From NCBI RefSeq assembly GCF_000425265.1, contig NZ_AUDC01000010.1:682001-746000 (forward strand): a stretch of 64,000 nucleotides of DNA, written 5' to 3'. Shown piece after piece: positions 17,639 through 26,860 of this stretch. Every line of letters begins with the position of its first letter. Position 1 is the stretch's first letter. The translations under genes and the position numbers were made by a program. The DNA is from Maridesulfovibrio zosterae DSM 11974. Lineage in GTDB: Bacteria > Desulfobacterota > Desulfovibrionia > Desulfovibrionales > Desulfovibrionaceae. The notes under the pieces were generated by a model. It ran no database searches and was not told the origin of the DNA. It saw only the letters and a list, made by a program, of their open reading frames with translations.

Positions 17639-19474
17639 TTAACTGCCGCGGTTACACCGGACTATCTTAGCATCAGCCTGCTCTTTTCGTTCATATTCTG
17701 CAGAAGCTTCTACAGCATCTGCCCATGAATCGAATTCACCAAATCGGACGCAATACCATTTGCGTTTATTTGCCGAAGCTACTTCAACAACATAGGCTTC
17801 GTAACCTTGTCCTGTGAGTTTCTTGCGTACTCTGATAGCTGAATCTTTTTTACGGTTTGAACTTACTTGTACAGAGTAACGGACGGGTTTTATTAACGCT
17901 TTAATTTTAGGTGTTTTTTTATTAAATTTTTCGGTGAGCTTTAGTTCTGAATTTCCTTTCTTTTGTACATTAAAAAACTGCCAGGCAAGTGGGCCGTCCA
18001 GCGGTCTGGAATATATCAGGTAGCTTCCTTCTCCATCTGCTGAAAAATTGAAAATATCATCTTCCTGTACCTTCATCGACGAAACTCTTTTGCCACTTAA
18101 ACGGTCAATAATTGTTAACTCTACAGCAGGGTATACTCCCCCTTCTTCCATAGCAAAAGAGATAGTAGAATTAATAGGAAAAACGGCCACTCCATAAGGA
18201 TTTTTCGGTTTTGTGATAGTTGTTAGCCCGTTATAAGCCGGTGATTCAGTACGGACAGGAAGTGGAAGCGACATAACCGGATCACCGTAAAAAATGGAAT
18301 CGTATATTGGGGAAATGTCTTCTCCGGTTCTAATATTTGCGGCAAACTGGGCTCTGGCTTCACGAATAGCCTCTGCAATGCGGTGTTTTCCACTGAAATA
18401 CGCTTTATGGAATTCTATTAGAAGGCGCGCAGTGCCACTTGTATCAACTCTGTAAACTCGACCGCTGTCCAGCTCTGCTGTAATTCTTCCGGAAGAATTG
18501 CAGCCAGTCATAACTGCTAGTCCTCCTCCTTTAGAAAGGACAAGGGCCTGTGCAGGAGTCGGTAATGTTGAATTAAAAACCTTCGGTTCGCAAGAAGGAT
18601 TCAAGACTACGGGGAGTCCCGGTTTGTATTCAAGTTCCAATATTTTTGAAACTCCCAATACTCCTTTTCCTATTGTAAATCCTTCTGGACAAGTATCAAG
18701 AGCCAGCCATTGTACGGAAGCATCGTCCTCCGCCAGGCTTTGCAGCAAGCGTCTTGGCTCACAGCCTCCGGCTGCTCCAAGATAGCGGATAGCTTCCGGG
18801 CCGGCGATTCCCTCTTGTTGCAGGCTGAAGAAAAGAAGCTCTGGATCGGATATTTGATCTGCAGTAAAACCTTTTCCGCCAATAAATGAAACGGGCCATG
18901 CCGGACGGAAACGAAGGTCTTCATACCAGCGCTCATACTTTGCCGCGACAGCTTCTGCCTCTTCTGAACTGATAGCGGGAATTCGGCCTACAGGTAACAT
19001 GTTTTCTGGAGAGTCTGATGATCCTCCGTAGCAGTAATCAGATGTATGTAGATTGGTGCCGTTTTCTGTACTGAATTCAGCTAAAGGAACAACAGATTTG
19101 TCCCCCAGTATGAGAACAGACATTATCGATCCATCTTTGTTTTGAGCTCTTATATGATCTTTAATTTCGGAAATAATTTTTGTCCGTGATTCGGTGGTTC
19201 CATTCGTATGAGGTGTTTTAATAATGATAGATTTAACACCTTCATATTCACGGTGTAAAAATGAAAAATATTTTGCAGCACGCATAAAATCAGCCGTACA
19301 TACAATAATACTTTTCTTTGTCTCAGTTAATGGAGCGGTAGAAACCTTAACTGGTACAGGAGCTGAGGCAGCGGGCTTCTGGATTTCAGTGAAGCTATGC
19401 ATTTTGCAGCCTGATATGCTCAGGGCAATTAAAAAGGCCCAAAGGAGCAGTATTGTTTTGTTGCATGCACGCAT
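17639..19474 (-). CDS. C25-peptidase-like lipoprotein with SPOR domain
   Basis: I choose the ATG at 19474 (TAATG overlap with the heptosyltransferase stop); the frame extends 48 bp further but that part lacks support. The protein is 611 residues: signal peptide with lipobox ISGC, a gingipain-like (C25) region with ADFMRAAKYFSFLHREYEG, SVLILGDKSVVPL, MLPVGRIP and FYGDPVMSLPLP, then a C-terminal SPOR domain (YSVQVSSNRKKDSA to the end). The expected catalytic Cys may be in VLNPSCEP; the usual H-G before it appears as ALDTC. SPOR suggests binding to denuded septal peptidoglycan. Confidence 0.7.
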   Translation of the reverse strand: MRACNKTILLLWAFLIALSISGCKMHSFTEIQKPAASAPVPVKVSTAPLTETKKSIIVCTADFMRAAKYFSFLHREYEGVKSIIIKTPHTNGTTESRTKIISEIKDHIRAQNKDGSIMSVLILGDKSVVPLAEFSTENGTNLHTSDYCYGGSSDSPENMLPVGRIPAISSEEAEAVAAKYERWYEDLRFRPAWPVSFIGGKGFTADQISDPELLFFSLQQEGIAGPEAIRYLGAAGGCEPRRLLQSLAEDDASVQWLALDTCPEGFTIGKGVLGVSKILELEYKPGLPVVLNPSCEPKVFNSTLPTPAQALVLSKGGGLAVMTGCNSSGRITAELDSGRVYRVDTSGTARLLIEFHKAYFSGKHRIAEAIREARAQFAANIRTGEDISPIYDSIFYGDPVMSLPLPVRTESPAYNGLTTITKPKNPYGVAVFPINSTISFAMEEGGVYPAVELTIIDRLSGKRVSSMKVQEDDIFNFSADGEGSYLIYSRPLDGPLAWQFFNVQKKGNSELKLTEKFNKKTPKIKALIKPVRYSVQVSSNRKKDSAIRVRKKLTGQGYEAYVVEVASANKRKWYCVRFGEFDSWADAVEASAEYERKEQADAKIVRCNRGS

Positions 19475-20529
19475 TATAGAATTACCTTTTGTTTTTCCAC
19501 TTTCTCTATGATCTCTTCCCAAACCATTTCAACCGTAATATTTGTCATGCATTTATGATGTTTTTCAGGGCAGCTTTTACCGCCGTGAAGCCCGCATGGC
19601 CTGCAACTGAGATTTTCACTGCTTTCAAGAATTGTTGAATTTTTACCGCGTGGAAAGAATCCGAATTTTTTTACTGTCGGGCCGAACATCGCAACAAGAG
19701 GTACATTTTGAATCCATGCAATATGCATTGGCCCGGAATCATTTGTCAGGTAGAGATTCAATTGCCGAATATAGGCTGCGAGTTGTTGAAGATTCAGCTT
19801 ACCTGCAATGTTGGTGACATCGGTCTTATGTTCTGCCTGCTGTAAAATAACATTACATAAGTCCATTTCATCAGGCCCACCGAATAAGAGTACTTTATAT
19901 CCAGCTTTCACACATTTGCTTATAATCTGCGCAAAATTATTTTCAGGCCATTTTTTAGTCTGCCACGTTGATCCTGGATGTATGCCGATGACAGGTCTGC
20001 CACTGAACTGTGAAAAAAAAGATTTGGATTCTGCAAGAATATCAGACGGTATATTAAGCTCTACCTGCGGAGTCGACTCAGAAATGCCCAGCGGTTTACC
20101 TAGAGCTAAAAGACGTTCAACTTCTTCCAGCTCTGTGAATTTTCGGTTAACTGTTTTGGTATAGACCAGACGGTTATACCATGGAGCAGTGTAGCCGATA
20201 CGGTCAGGAATTTTTGAGGCCATGCTTACAACAGCCGATCTCATGCTGGTATGGGCTGAGATCCAGAGGTCATAGTCCTGCTTTGCTATTTCAGCTCCAT
20301 ACTTGAAGGCTGCTTTCATGCTTTTTTGTGCACCGCGTTTATCAAATCCATAAACTCCGGCAAGCTCTTTCTGTGCAGCAAAAAGAGGTTCTACTCCTTT
20401 ACGTACAAAAAGATGTATTTCAGCTTCAGGAAATCGTAAAGAAAGTGCTTTTATGAGTGGAAGAGTTAAAACAGAGTCTCCCAGAAAAGCTGTCTGCCAT
20501 AAGGCTATTTTTTTATAATTATCTTTCAT
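19474..20529 (-). CDS. Glycosyltransferase family 9 (heptosyltransferase, WaaF-like)
   Basis: The 351-residue protein has a GT-B fold. The N-terminus IALWQTAFLGDSVLTLPLIKAL, the central GIHPGSTWQTKKWPENNFA, and the later TNDSGPMHIAW are heptosyltransferase hallmarks. A Cys-rich tail (CRPCGLHGGKSCPEKHHKC) is found in many WaaF/RfaF homologues. It adds heptose to the LPS inner core in the cytoplasm. It is the first gene of a pair with the C25/SPOR lipoprotein. Confidence 0.92.
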   Translation of the reverse strand: MKDNYKKIALWQTAFLGDSVLTLPLIKALSLRFPEAEIHLFVRKGVEPLFAAQKELAGVYGFDKRGAQKSMKAAFKYGAEIAKQDYDLWISAHTSMRSAVVSMASKIPDRIGYTAPWYNRLVYTKTVNRKFTELEEVERLLALGKPLGISESTPQVELNIPSDILAESKSFFSQFSGRPVIGIHPGSTWQTKKWPENNFAQIISKCVKAGYKVLLFGGPDEMDLCNVILQQAEHKTDVTNIAGKLNLQQLAAYIRQLNLYLTNDSGPMHIAWIQNVPLVAMFGPTVKKFGFFPRGKNSTILESSENLSCRPCGLHGGKSCPEKHHKCMTNITVEMVWEEIIEKVEKQKVIL

Positions 20530-20555
20530 TAATAAATTGTTAGCTGCGTTAATAT

Positions 20556-20951
20556 TTAAAACATCATTTTTCCGGCAAGAGCACTGACAATTAATACCAA
20601 TGCTACAGCCAGAGTTACCAGAATTTCAGGATAAGGCTTTGCCCATTTAACTTTGGCGCCGACTTTTCTTTCAAAAGAGAAAAAACGGATCGCAGCACCA
20701 AGCAGAATTACTACTCCTGAAACCAGTGTAAAAATACTTAGCAGGGTCATTTCATGAATGATTTCACGAGGGGTGTCTTGCAGAAATTTGTCCATGTACC
20801 AGCTGATTTTTTCAATTACAAAACCAAAACCCAGCAGTCCAAGAGAGGTCCTGCACCATGCCAGAAATGTTCTCTCATTTGCCAGCAGTGTTCTCATTAA
20901 GGCCAGACTGTCATTGTCCAGCAAAATCTGCTCCTTGCTCTCATCCGCCAT
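20556..20951 (-). CDS. DUF202/YidH-type small membrane protein
   Basis: The 131-residue protein has the DUF202 marks LANERTFLAWCRTSLGLLGFG at residues 19-39 and three hydrophobic segments in all. Function is not known for the family. It lies 27 bp upstream of waaF-like on the same strand. Confidence 0.85.
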   Translation of the reverse strand: MADESKEQILLDNDSLALMRTLLANERTFLAWCRTSLGLLGFGFVIEKISWYMDKFLQDTPREIIHEMTLLSIFTLVSGVVILLGAAIRFFSFERKVGAKVKWAKPYPEILVTLAVALVLIVSALAGKMMF

Positions 20952-21119
20952 TTGCCAACTCCGGAATTTCTGTTCTACAATTCTTGATCTGGAATATCTG
21001 AGTCTATAATCTGTAATCAGATTGCGGGCAACATGTGCCTTTGTGTATTATCCTGAAACACAATATGAAACAGCAGAAAAATTTAATACAGTCACAAACC
21101 AAAACATAAGGAAGAAATA

Positions 21120-21359
21120 ATGAAATATATCATGTTTGAAGACTTCTCCGGTGATCCGCTACCTATACTTTTTCCTAATCGCATTGGATATCTCGAATTC
21201 AGAGAGCAAATCCCGTATACTAATGTTCTATCTGCCGGATACGTACAAATGAGACCCAATGGGATTTCCTGTCACGGAGAATGCAAAGAACTTTCAACTC
21301 AGCCACGTACAGAAGATGCACAGATTATAGCTGCAAAACTTGAGGCACCGGAATACTAG
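21120..21359 (+). CDS. Small conserved-looking protein, function unknown
   Basis: The 79-residue protein begins MKYIMFEDFSGDPLPILFPNRIG, with AAGGAAG-like sequence before the ATG. Segment LSAGYVQMRPNGISCHGEC holds two Cys. Frame and start are convincing; I recognise no family. It stands alone between DUF202 and glpX. Confidence 0.55.
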   Translation: MKYIMFEDFSGDPLPILFPNRIGYLEFREQIPYTNVLSAGYVQMRPNGISCHGECKELSTQPRTEDAQIIAAKLEAPEY

Positions 21360-21462
21360 TTGTAAAAGTACTCAAAAATAAATGCCTTAGTATAAGTTAG
21401 CCTTTTCTGATTATATGCTCTGATTGAAGATAGAGTTGAGATGTATCGGGCTGCTTTTTTAT

Positions 21463-21498
21463 AAAGAAAAAGGCTAACCGGAAGTTTCCGGTTAGCCT
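21463..21498 (-). terminator. Intrinsic terminator of glpX
   Basis: The stem AGGCTAACCGGAA / TTCCGGTTAGCCT (21471-21498) is followed on the minus strand by TTTTTCTTTAT. It lies 26 bp past the glpX stop. Confidence 0.92.
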
Positions 21499-21523
21499 GC
21501 ATGAAAGACAATAATCTAACCTA

Positions 21524-22507
21524 TTAGTCGTACTTAACAGCACTAATTTTCATGAGCTTGTCCCAGGTATGTACTGCTTCAATCAGGCGAACTGTTCCTG
21601 TCTTTCCGCGCATAACCAAGGATGTCGTTTCTGCGCCGTAGCCGAGGTAGCGTACACCACGCAGGAAAGTTCCGCCGGAAATACCTGTGGCGGAGAAGAA
21701 AATATCATCACTTTGAACGAGATCATTAACAGTCATAATATTTCGCAGATCGTAGCCCTGCTCTTCAAGAGCATTTTTTTCATTTTCAGACTGGGGGTCA
21801 AATCTGGCATACATTTCACCACCCATGATGCGGATAGCGCAGGCTGAAAGCACTCCTTCCGGTGTGCCTCCTGTACCCATCATTACGTCAACAGGGCAGC
21901 GAGGATCAACGACCATAAGTGCTCCGGCAACATCACCGTCAGTATGAAGCTGGATGCGCGCACCGGCATCACGGATTTCTTGAATAAGACCGTGATGTCT
22001 GGGTTTTTCAAGAACAAAAACAACAAGGTCATCAATATCTTTATTGAGAGCTTTGGCAATTTTGTTCAGGTTGTCTTTAACCGGGGCATTGATGTCAACC
22101 ATATTTCTAGCAGCAGTTGGAACGACCAGCTTTTGCATGTAGTAGCTCGGACCCGGATCAAGCATCATGCCTGTGGGGGCAACTCCGACTACTGAGATAG
22201 CGTTGGGACGACCGTATGCAAGAAGGTTTGTACCTTCAACAGGGTCAACCGCAACGTCCATTCCTGGGCCTTCACCTACGCCAAGCTTTTCGCCGTTGTA
22301 TAGCATAGGGGCATGGTCTTTTTCACCTTCACCGATAACAACTGTACCGCTGATGGCAAGGCTGTTAAAACTCAAACGCATGGCATCGACCGCAGCCTGA
22401 TCACCGGAGTTTTTGTCACCCCGGCCCAGCCATCTGGCAGAAGCCAGAGCAGCCGCTTCGGTTACCCTTACAAGGTCAAGAGCCAAATTTCTCTGGGGAG
22501 CTTCCAT
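21524..22507 (-). CDS. glpX: GlpX, class II fructose-1,6-bisphosphatase
   Basis: The 327-residue protein begins at ATG 22507, with GGAGA seven bases upstream; an in-frame upstream extension of 23 residues lacks a ribosome site. Diagnostic stretches are ARWLGRGDKNSGDQAAVDAM, VVIGEGEKDHAPML, VDPVEGTNLLAYG, and GTGGTPEGVLSACAI. It hydrolyses fructose-1,6-bisphosphate in gluconeogenesis. It has its own terminator and is a single-gene unit. Confidence 0.97.
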   Translation of the reverse strand: MEAPQRNLALDLVRVTEAAALASARWLGRGDKNSGDQAAVDAMRLSFNSLAISGTVVIGEGEKDHAPMLYNGEKLGVGEGPGMDVAVDPVEGTNLLAYGRPNAISVVGVAPTGMMLDPGPSYYMQKLVVPTAARNMVDINAPVKDNLNKIAKALNKDIDDLVVFVLEKPRHHGLIQEIRDAGARIQLHTDGDVAGALMVVDPRCPVDVMMGTGGTPEGVLSACAIRIMGGEMYARFDPQSENEKNALEEQGYDLRNIMTVNDLVQSDDIFFSATGISGGTFLRGVRYLGYGAETTSLVMRGKTGTVRLIEAVHTWDKLMKISAVKYD

Positions 22508-22798
22508 TATCTGTCTCCAAATGATTGATTTGAATTGTTCAAAATTCTTATAGCAATGCACATGGCAATTACACAAAAAGTGATGTCAGTCCAGTATTCA
22601 TGAACAGTGACCATGCCACAGAAAATGGGGCTTCTGCAAAAGGAAAAACAAACGCATAATATATCTGAGGTTGATTTTTAGACCATGCAAGCTTATTAAG
22701 AGAACATCTAAACTTTCTTTAGATCAAATTTTAGATAGCAGTATATTCGTTTATCCATATTAAAATTAAATAAAAACAAAGACTTAAGTTGTAATAAA

Positions 22799-24559
22799 AT
22801 GCGCAAAATTTTTATTCAGAATCTTTTCATGGCCTTTTTGCTAGCCGGATTATTTGTATCGGTTACTCCTGCAAGTGCGTTTGGGGGCAGTGTTAAAGAT
22901 GATTTTACCATTGCCTGGAAGCAATTTCATGCACTTTCTAAAGATAAAAAGAAGTCTCAATATAGAAGTGAATGGGAAAAGGTTGCTAAAAGATTTCGTA
23001 ATGTTTTTAAGAAATCAACACGTGGAGCTTATGCTCCGAAGTCCCTTTACTATCTTGGCAGAACATACGAGGAGTTAGGTAATCGGAGTGGATTGAAGAA
23101 AGATTTCCGCAGCGCTGTTGATTACTTTGGGCGTATGATCTCAAATTTTCCTTCGCATTCGTGGACAGATGACAGTATCTTTAGACGTGCGGAAATACGG
23201 TTGCATAAACTGAATGAAAAAGATTTAGCTTATTCAGATTATTTAACTATTGTTCATCGCTACTCCAAGTCAGACATGTACTCTAAGGCTAGAGGCAGAC
23301 TTGATAAAATGGACCGCAGTAGTGTTCGCGGTAAAGAAGAAGGCCGCAAGAAACCTTCCGGCACGATTGTCCCCTCATCAACTGGAAAAAATAAATCTGG
23401 CAGTAAATCAACAAAGCGGGCAAAATTACTTGCAGTCCGTTATACCAGCAGCGAGTCTTACACTCGTGTTGTCTTTGATCTTGATGGAGAGGTTCGTTAT
23501 CGGTATCAGATTTTAAATCCTAACCAGAGTGTTAACCGCCCGCATAGACTTTATGTAGATCTTGAGGATACTCTTCTTAGCAAAGGTGTGCATAAGGATA
23601 CTCAGGTTGCAGACGGTATCTTAAAGGATATTCGTTCAGCGCAGAAAGATCCTAGAACGACTCGTGTTGTTTTGGATTTTAATTCTATGCAGGATTATAA
23701 AATTTTCCCGCTAGAAAATCCATTCCGGTTGGTAATTGATGTTCAGGCTCCTGAAGAGGGGAAGGTTGCAGTCAGCAGGAAGCCTACAAAAAAAACTTTC
23801 AAAAAATCTAAGCCCCAAAAGTATGTTCCCCCAAAAAACAGCAAGAAAATGGCTGGCGAACTGCTTGAACAGCTTGGATTGACTTTTAAAACTATCATGC
23901 TTGATCCCGGTCATGGTGGAAAGGACCCGGGGGCATCAGCTAACGGCATTAAAGAGAAAAATATAAACTTGCGTTTTACTAAAATACTTGCTGCAAAGCT
24001 CAAAAAAGCAGGTTTCTCAGTTCTCTACACAAGAAGTACCGATGTATTTATACCGCTTGAAGAGCGCACTGCCATGGCTAATATTAAAAAGGCGGATATG
24101 TTTATTTCCGTTCATTGCAACGCTCATCGCAGTTCAAAGATCAACGGTATAGAAACATATACTTTGAACCTTGCACGTAACCGTAATGCTGTGCGAGTTG
24201 CCGCTCGTGAGAACGCAATTTCTGCTAAGCGTATCAGTGATTTACAAGTTATTCTTACTGATTTGATGCTTAATTCGAAGATGAAAGAAAGCAAGGATCT
24301 TGCTAAAAATATTCACACTAAGTCATTGGCTAATGTGCGCAGGAATTGGTCTGTTAAAGATCAGGGAGTTCGTGAGGCTCCGTTTTACGTTCTCATGGGA
24401 GCCAAAATGCCTTCCGTGCTTATCGAACTTGGATATCTGACAAACAGGACTGAAGCGAAAAGGTTGAACTCTGATAAGTATCTTTCTTATATTGCCGATG
24501 GTATCGTAAAAGGTGTATTGGAGTACAAGAAGCAGATTGAAAGATATGCAAGTCTTTAA
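22799..24559 (+). CDS. AmiC-type N-acetylmuramoyl-L-alanine amidase
   Basis: The 586-residue protein has a signal peptide ending at about residue 28 (PASAFG), a helical TPR-like region (about 40-165), a basic linker, an AMIN domain (about 205-330: YTRVVFDLDGEVRY, RLYVDLEDTLL), and a C-terminal Amidase_3 domain with Zn motif MLDPGHGGKDPGASA, SVHCNAH, and catalytic Glu in IELGYLTNRTEA. It splits daughter-cell peptidoglycan. The TPR-like addition is unusual against E. coli AmiC but common in this phylum. Confidence 0.93.
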   Translation: MRKIFIQNLFMAFLLAGLFVSVTPASAFGGSVKDDFTIAWKQFHALSKDKKKSQYRSEWEKVAKRFRNVFKKSTRGAYAPKSLYYLGRTYEELGNRSGLKKDFRSAVDYFGRMISNFPSHSWTDDSIFRRAEIRLHKLNEKDLAYSDYLTIVHRYSKSDMYSKARGRLDKMDRSSVRGKEEGRKKPSGTIVPSSTGKNKSGSKSTKRAKLLAVRYTSSESYTRVVFDLDGEVRYRYQILNPNQSVNRPHRLYVDLEDTLLSKGVHKDTQVADGILKDIRSAQKDPRTTRVVLDFNSMQDYKIFPLENPFRLVIDVQAPEEGKVAVSRKPTKKTFKKSKPQKYVPPKNSKKMAGELLEQLGLTFKTIMLDPGHGGKDPGASANGIKEKNINLRFTKILAAKLKKAGFSVLYTRSTDVFIPLEERTAMANIKKADMFISVHCNAHRSSKINGIETYTLNLARNRNAVRVAARENAISAKRISDLQVILTDLMLNSKMKESKDLAKNIHTKSLANVRRNWSVKDQGVREAPFYVLMGAKMPSVLIELGYLTNRTEAKRLNSDKYLSYIADGIVKGVLEYKKQIERYASL

Positions 24560-24597
24560 TGCATCTGAGTGTTGCAGTATTCTATGAGGATTAAGCT

Positions 24598-25068
24598 ATG
24601 ATCAGTCTTGATATTCCCGGTTTCGGAAAGCTTGATATTGAGCACCTTGTTCTCGATTATAACGGTACTTTAGCTTTGGACGGTAATCTGTTACCGGGGC
24701 TGGGGAAGCTTATCAAAGAGCTGGCGGAAGACGTACAGGTTCATGTTCTTACTGCAGACACCTTAGGGCAGTGCGAAGAAGAACTTGCTGAACTTCCGGT
24801 GACAATCCACATAATAGACGGAGACACAGAAGATCAAGCCAAGCTCAACTATGTGAATACGCTTGGAACGGAAATTTGTGCCTGTATTGGAAATGGTCGA
24901 AATGATTTGCTTATGCTGCGTGAATCTGCTTTGGGCATAATCATTTCAGGAGCTGAATGTATGTCTATGAAATCGGCGCGTGTTGCCGATATCGGAGCAA
25001 CAGATATTACGAATGCCCTAGGGCTTTTTACCCATCCTGTAAGGCTGCTCACGACCCTTCGTAACTAA
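24598..25068 (+). CDS. HAD-family hydrolase, soluble P-type-ATPase-like
   Basis: The 156-residue protein has motif I VLDYNGTLALDG (with N replacing the second D of DxDGT), HVLTADT for motif II and GNGRNDLLMLRES for motif IV. This is the small HAD group that resembles the P domain of heavy-metal ATPases. The substrate is unknown. It lies 38 bp after the amidase and converges on the zinc-ribbon gene. Confidence 0.85.
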   Translation: MISLDIPGFGKLDIEHLVLDYNGTLALDGNLLPGLGKLIKELAEDVQVHVLTADTLGQCEEELAELPVTIHIIDGDTEDQAKLNYVNTLGTEICACIGNGRNDLLMLRESALGIIISGAECMSMKSARVADIGATDITNALGLFTHPVRLLTTLRN

Positions 25069-25085
25069 TTTTACCCATACTTAAA

Positions 25086-25319
25086 TCAGTTATTGGTTTT
25101 TGTTCCCGAGTACGTGAAGGCTTTTTTGTCCATAGTCCAGTAAGAGTTACGATCAATACCGAAGGCTTTTCCGCAGGGACAGTAAACTTTACCGTCCCTT
25201 TCCTCTGCATTCCATATTTTCTTGATGCGATCCTTATGGCAACGGTGAACTTCGCCATTTCCTATTTTATAATATTTCCAGAGCTTACGCCTGCAAGCTG
25301 AACATTTCAGTACTAACAT
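25086..25319 (-). CDS. Small zinc-ribbon-like protein
   Basis: The 77-residue protein has paired cysteines, CSACRRK at 6-12 and CPCGKAF near 47, plus an HRC. This pattern suggests a zinc ribbon. It lies just downstream of rimO on the same strand. No named family. Start chosen as first ATG of the frame. Confidence 0.5.
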   Translation of the reverse strand: MLVLKCSACRRKLWKYYKIGNGEVHRCHKDRIKKIWNAEERDGKVYCPCGKAFGIDRNSYWTMDKKAFTYSGTKTNN

Positions 25320-25353
25320 ACTTAAGTTGCTACCATAATTGTCGTTGCACAGG

Positions 25354-26667
25354 TTATTTTATCAAAGTGACAAGGTCATAATCTGTAACATTGTCAACTT
25401 CTGCCTCAACAATCATTCCCGGTCTCAGTTCAATTGAGTCTTCCGGGGCACTTATGTAGGTTATTCCGTCTACTTCCGGTGCTTGAAACCAGACTCTTCC
25501 GTTAAAAAGTCCATCCCATTCTTCATTAGGTTCTTCGATGAGTACATCGATGGTTTCACCTATTTTTTCTTCAAGAATTTCGCGGCTTATTACAGACTGT
25601 AATTCCATCAGTCTCAGGCGGCGTTCTTCCCTCAGCTCTGCGGGCAGCTGTTCCATTTCTCCGGCAGGAGTTCCTTCTTCAGGCTGATATGAGAATACGC
25701 CGAGGTGCTGAAATCTTGTTTCTTTTACAAAATCCATAAGAATATTGAAATGTTCTTCAGTTTCTCCAGGGTATCCTACGATTATGCTGGTACGTAGCAC
25801 TGCATGTGGAATGTGTTTGCGGACTCTGTCAATAACCCTGCGTGGGTCACGGGCAAAAGGGCGGCCCATGGATGACAGAATTTCAGAGTGTGCGTGCTGA
25901 ACAGGTATGTCAAAATAAGGCAATAAAGGTCTTCCTGCATTAGCAAGGAATGTTAACATCTCGTCGGTCAGCCCTGCTGGATATAGATACATGAGGCGCA
26001 GCCATTCTAGCCCGTCCAGTGGAAGCAGTTTTTCAATTAGATTGCGTAGGTTGGTTGTCTGGTCACTTAAGTCCGAGCCGTAGGCGGTGCTGTCTTGACC
26101 TACAATAATGATTTCAGGAACACCCTGATCAAGAATATATTTTGCTTCTTCTACCAAACCGGTCAGCTCGCGGCTTACTTGCGGGCCTCGAATAGATGGT
26201 ATGGTGCAGAATCTACAGGAATGGGAGCACCCTTCACTTATCTTTAAGTAAGCGTATGCCGGAGCTGTACTTATAGCTCTGGTCTGCTCAGCAACGAATT
26301 CTTTAGTGAGAGCTTTTGCTGCCATGTCAGGCCATTTATCCAGATCATGGGTGGAGAGCCAGAGGTCTACTTCAGGGATTTGCTCAGACAGAGCTCCGTA
26401 ACGGCTGACCAGACATCCTGCTACTGCAAGAATAGGTTTAGGGCTGATCTCTTTGATTATTTCGGAAGTTTCAAGAATTGAGTCAATAGATTCTTCTGTT
26501 GCAGGGCCGATAAAGCCACAGGTATTAATCAAGACAAGGTCTGATTCTTCGGGGGTTGGTACGGGGATCATGCTGCTGCCAAATGTACCAAGCATTTTTT
26601 CTGTATCGACTCGGTTCTTTGGACAGCCGAGGCTTATAGTATAAATTTTAATTTTTTGATTTGTCAT
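25354..26667 (-). CDS. rimO: RimO, ribosomal protein S12 methylthiotransferase
   Basis: I take MTNQKIKI at 26667 as start (five residues shorter than the longest frame). The protein has an N-terminal UPF0004 domain (SLGCPKNRVDTEKMLG, INTCGFIGPA), radical-SAM Cys motif CSHSCRFCTIPSIRG, and a C-terminal TRAM-like segment. It methylthiolates Asp88 of S12 using two iron-sulfur clusters. It is divergent from the PAS kinase. Confidence 0.96.
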   Translation of the reverse strand: MTNQKIKIYTISLGCPKNRVDTEKMLGTFGSSMIPVPTPEESDLVLINTCGFIGPATEESIDSILETSEIIKEISPKPILAVAGCLVSRYGALSEQIPEVDLWLSTHDLDKWPDMAAKALTKEFVAEQTRAISTAPAYAYLKISEGCSHSCRFCTIPSIRGPQVSRELTGLVEEAKYILDQGVPEIIIVGQDSTAYGSDLSDQTTNLRNLIEKLLPLDGLEWLRLMYLYPAGLTDEMLTFLANAGRPLLPYFDIPVQHAHSEILSSMGRPFARDPRRVIDRVRKHIPHAVLRTSIIVGYPGETEEHFNILMDFVKETRFQHLGVFSYQPEEGTPAGEMEQLPAELREERRLRLMELQSVISREILEEKIGETIDVLIEEPNEEWDGLFNGRVWFQAPEVDGITYISAPEDSIELRPGMIVEAEVDNVTDYDLVTLIK

Positions 26668-26860
26668 TATTAATAATTCCATTTGCTGTATGATTACTGA
26701 AGAAATATTTTATAGGTAAGTATTCCTTGCGCTGCAATGGATATCTCATTCCCTTGCAACTGCAAAGCAGTAAATTAAGCTTAATGATGATTGCCCATTT
26801 AAAGGAAAGTAGTTTAGTCTAATGCGTACCTTCTGATGTTCTAAATGAAGTGGAGACAAT

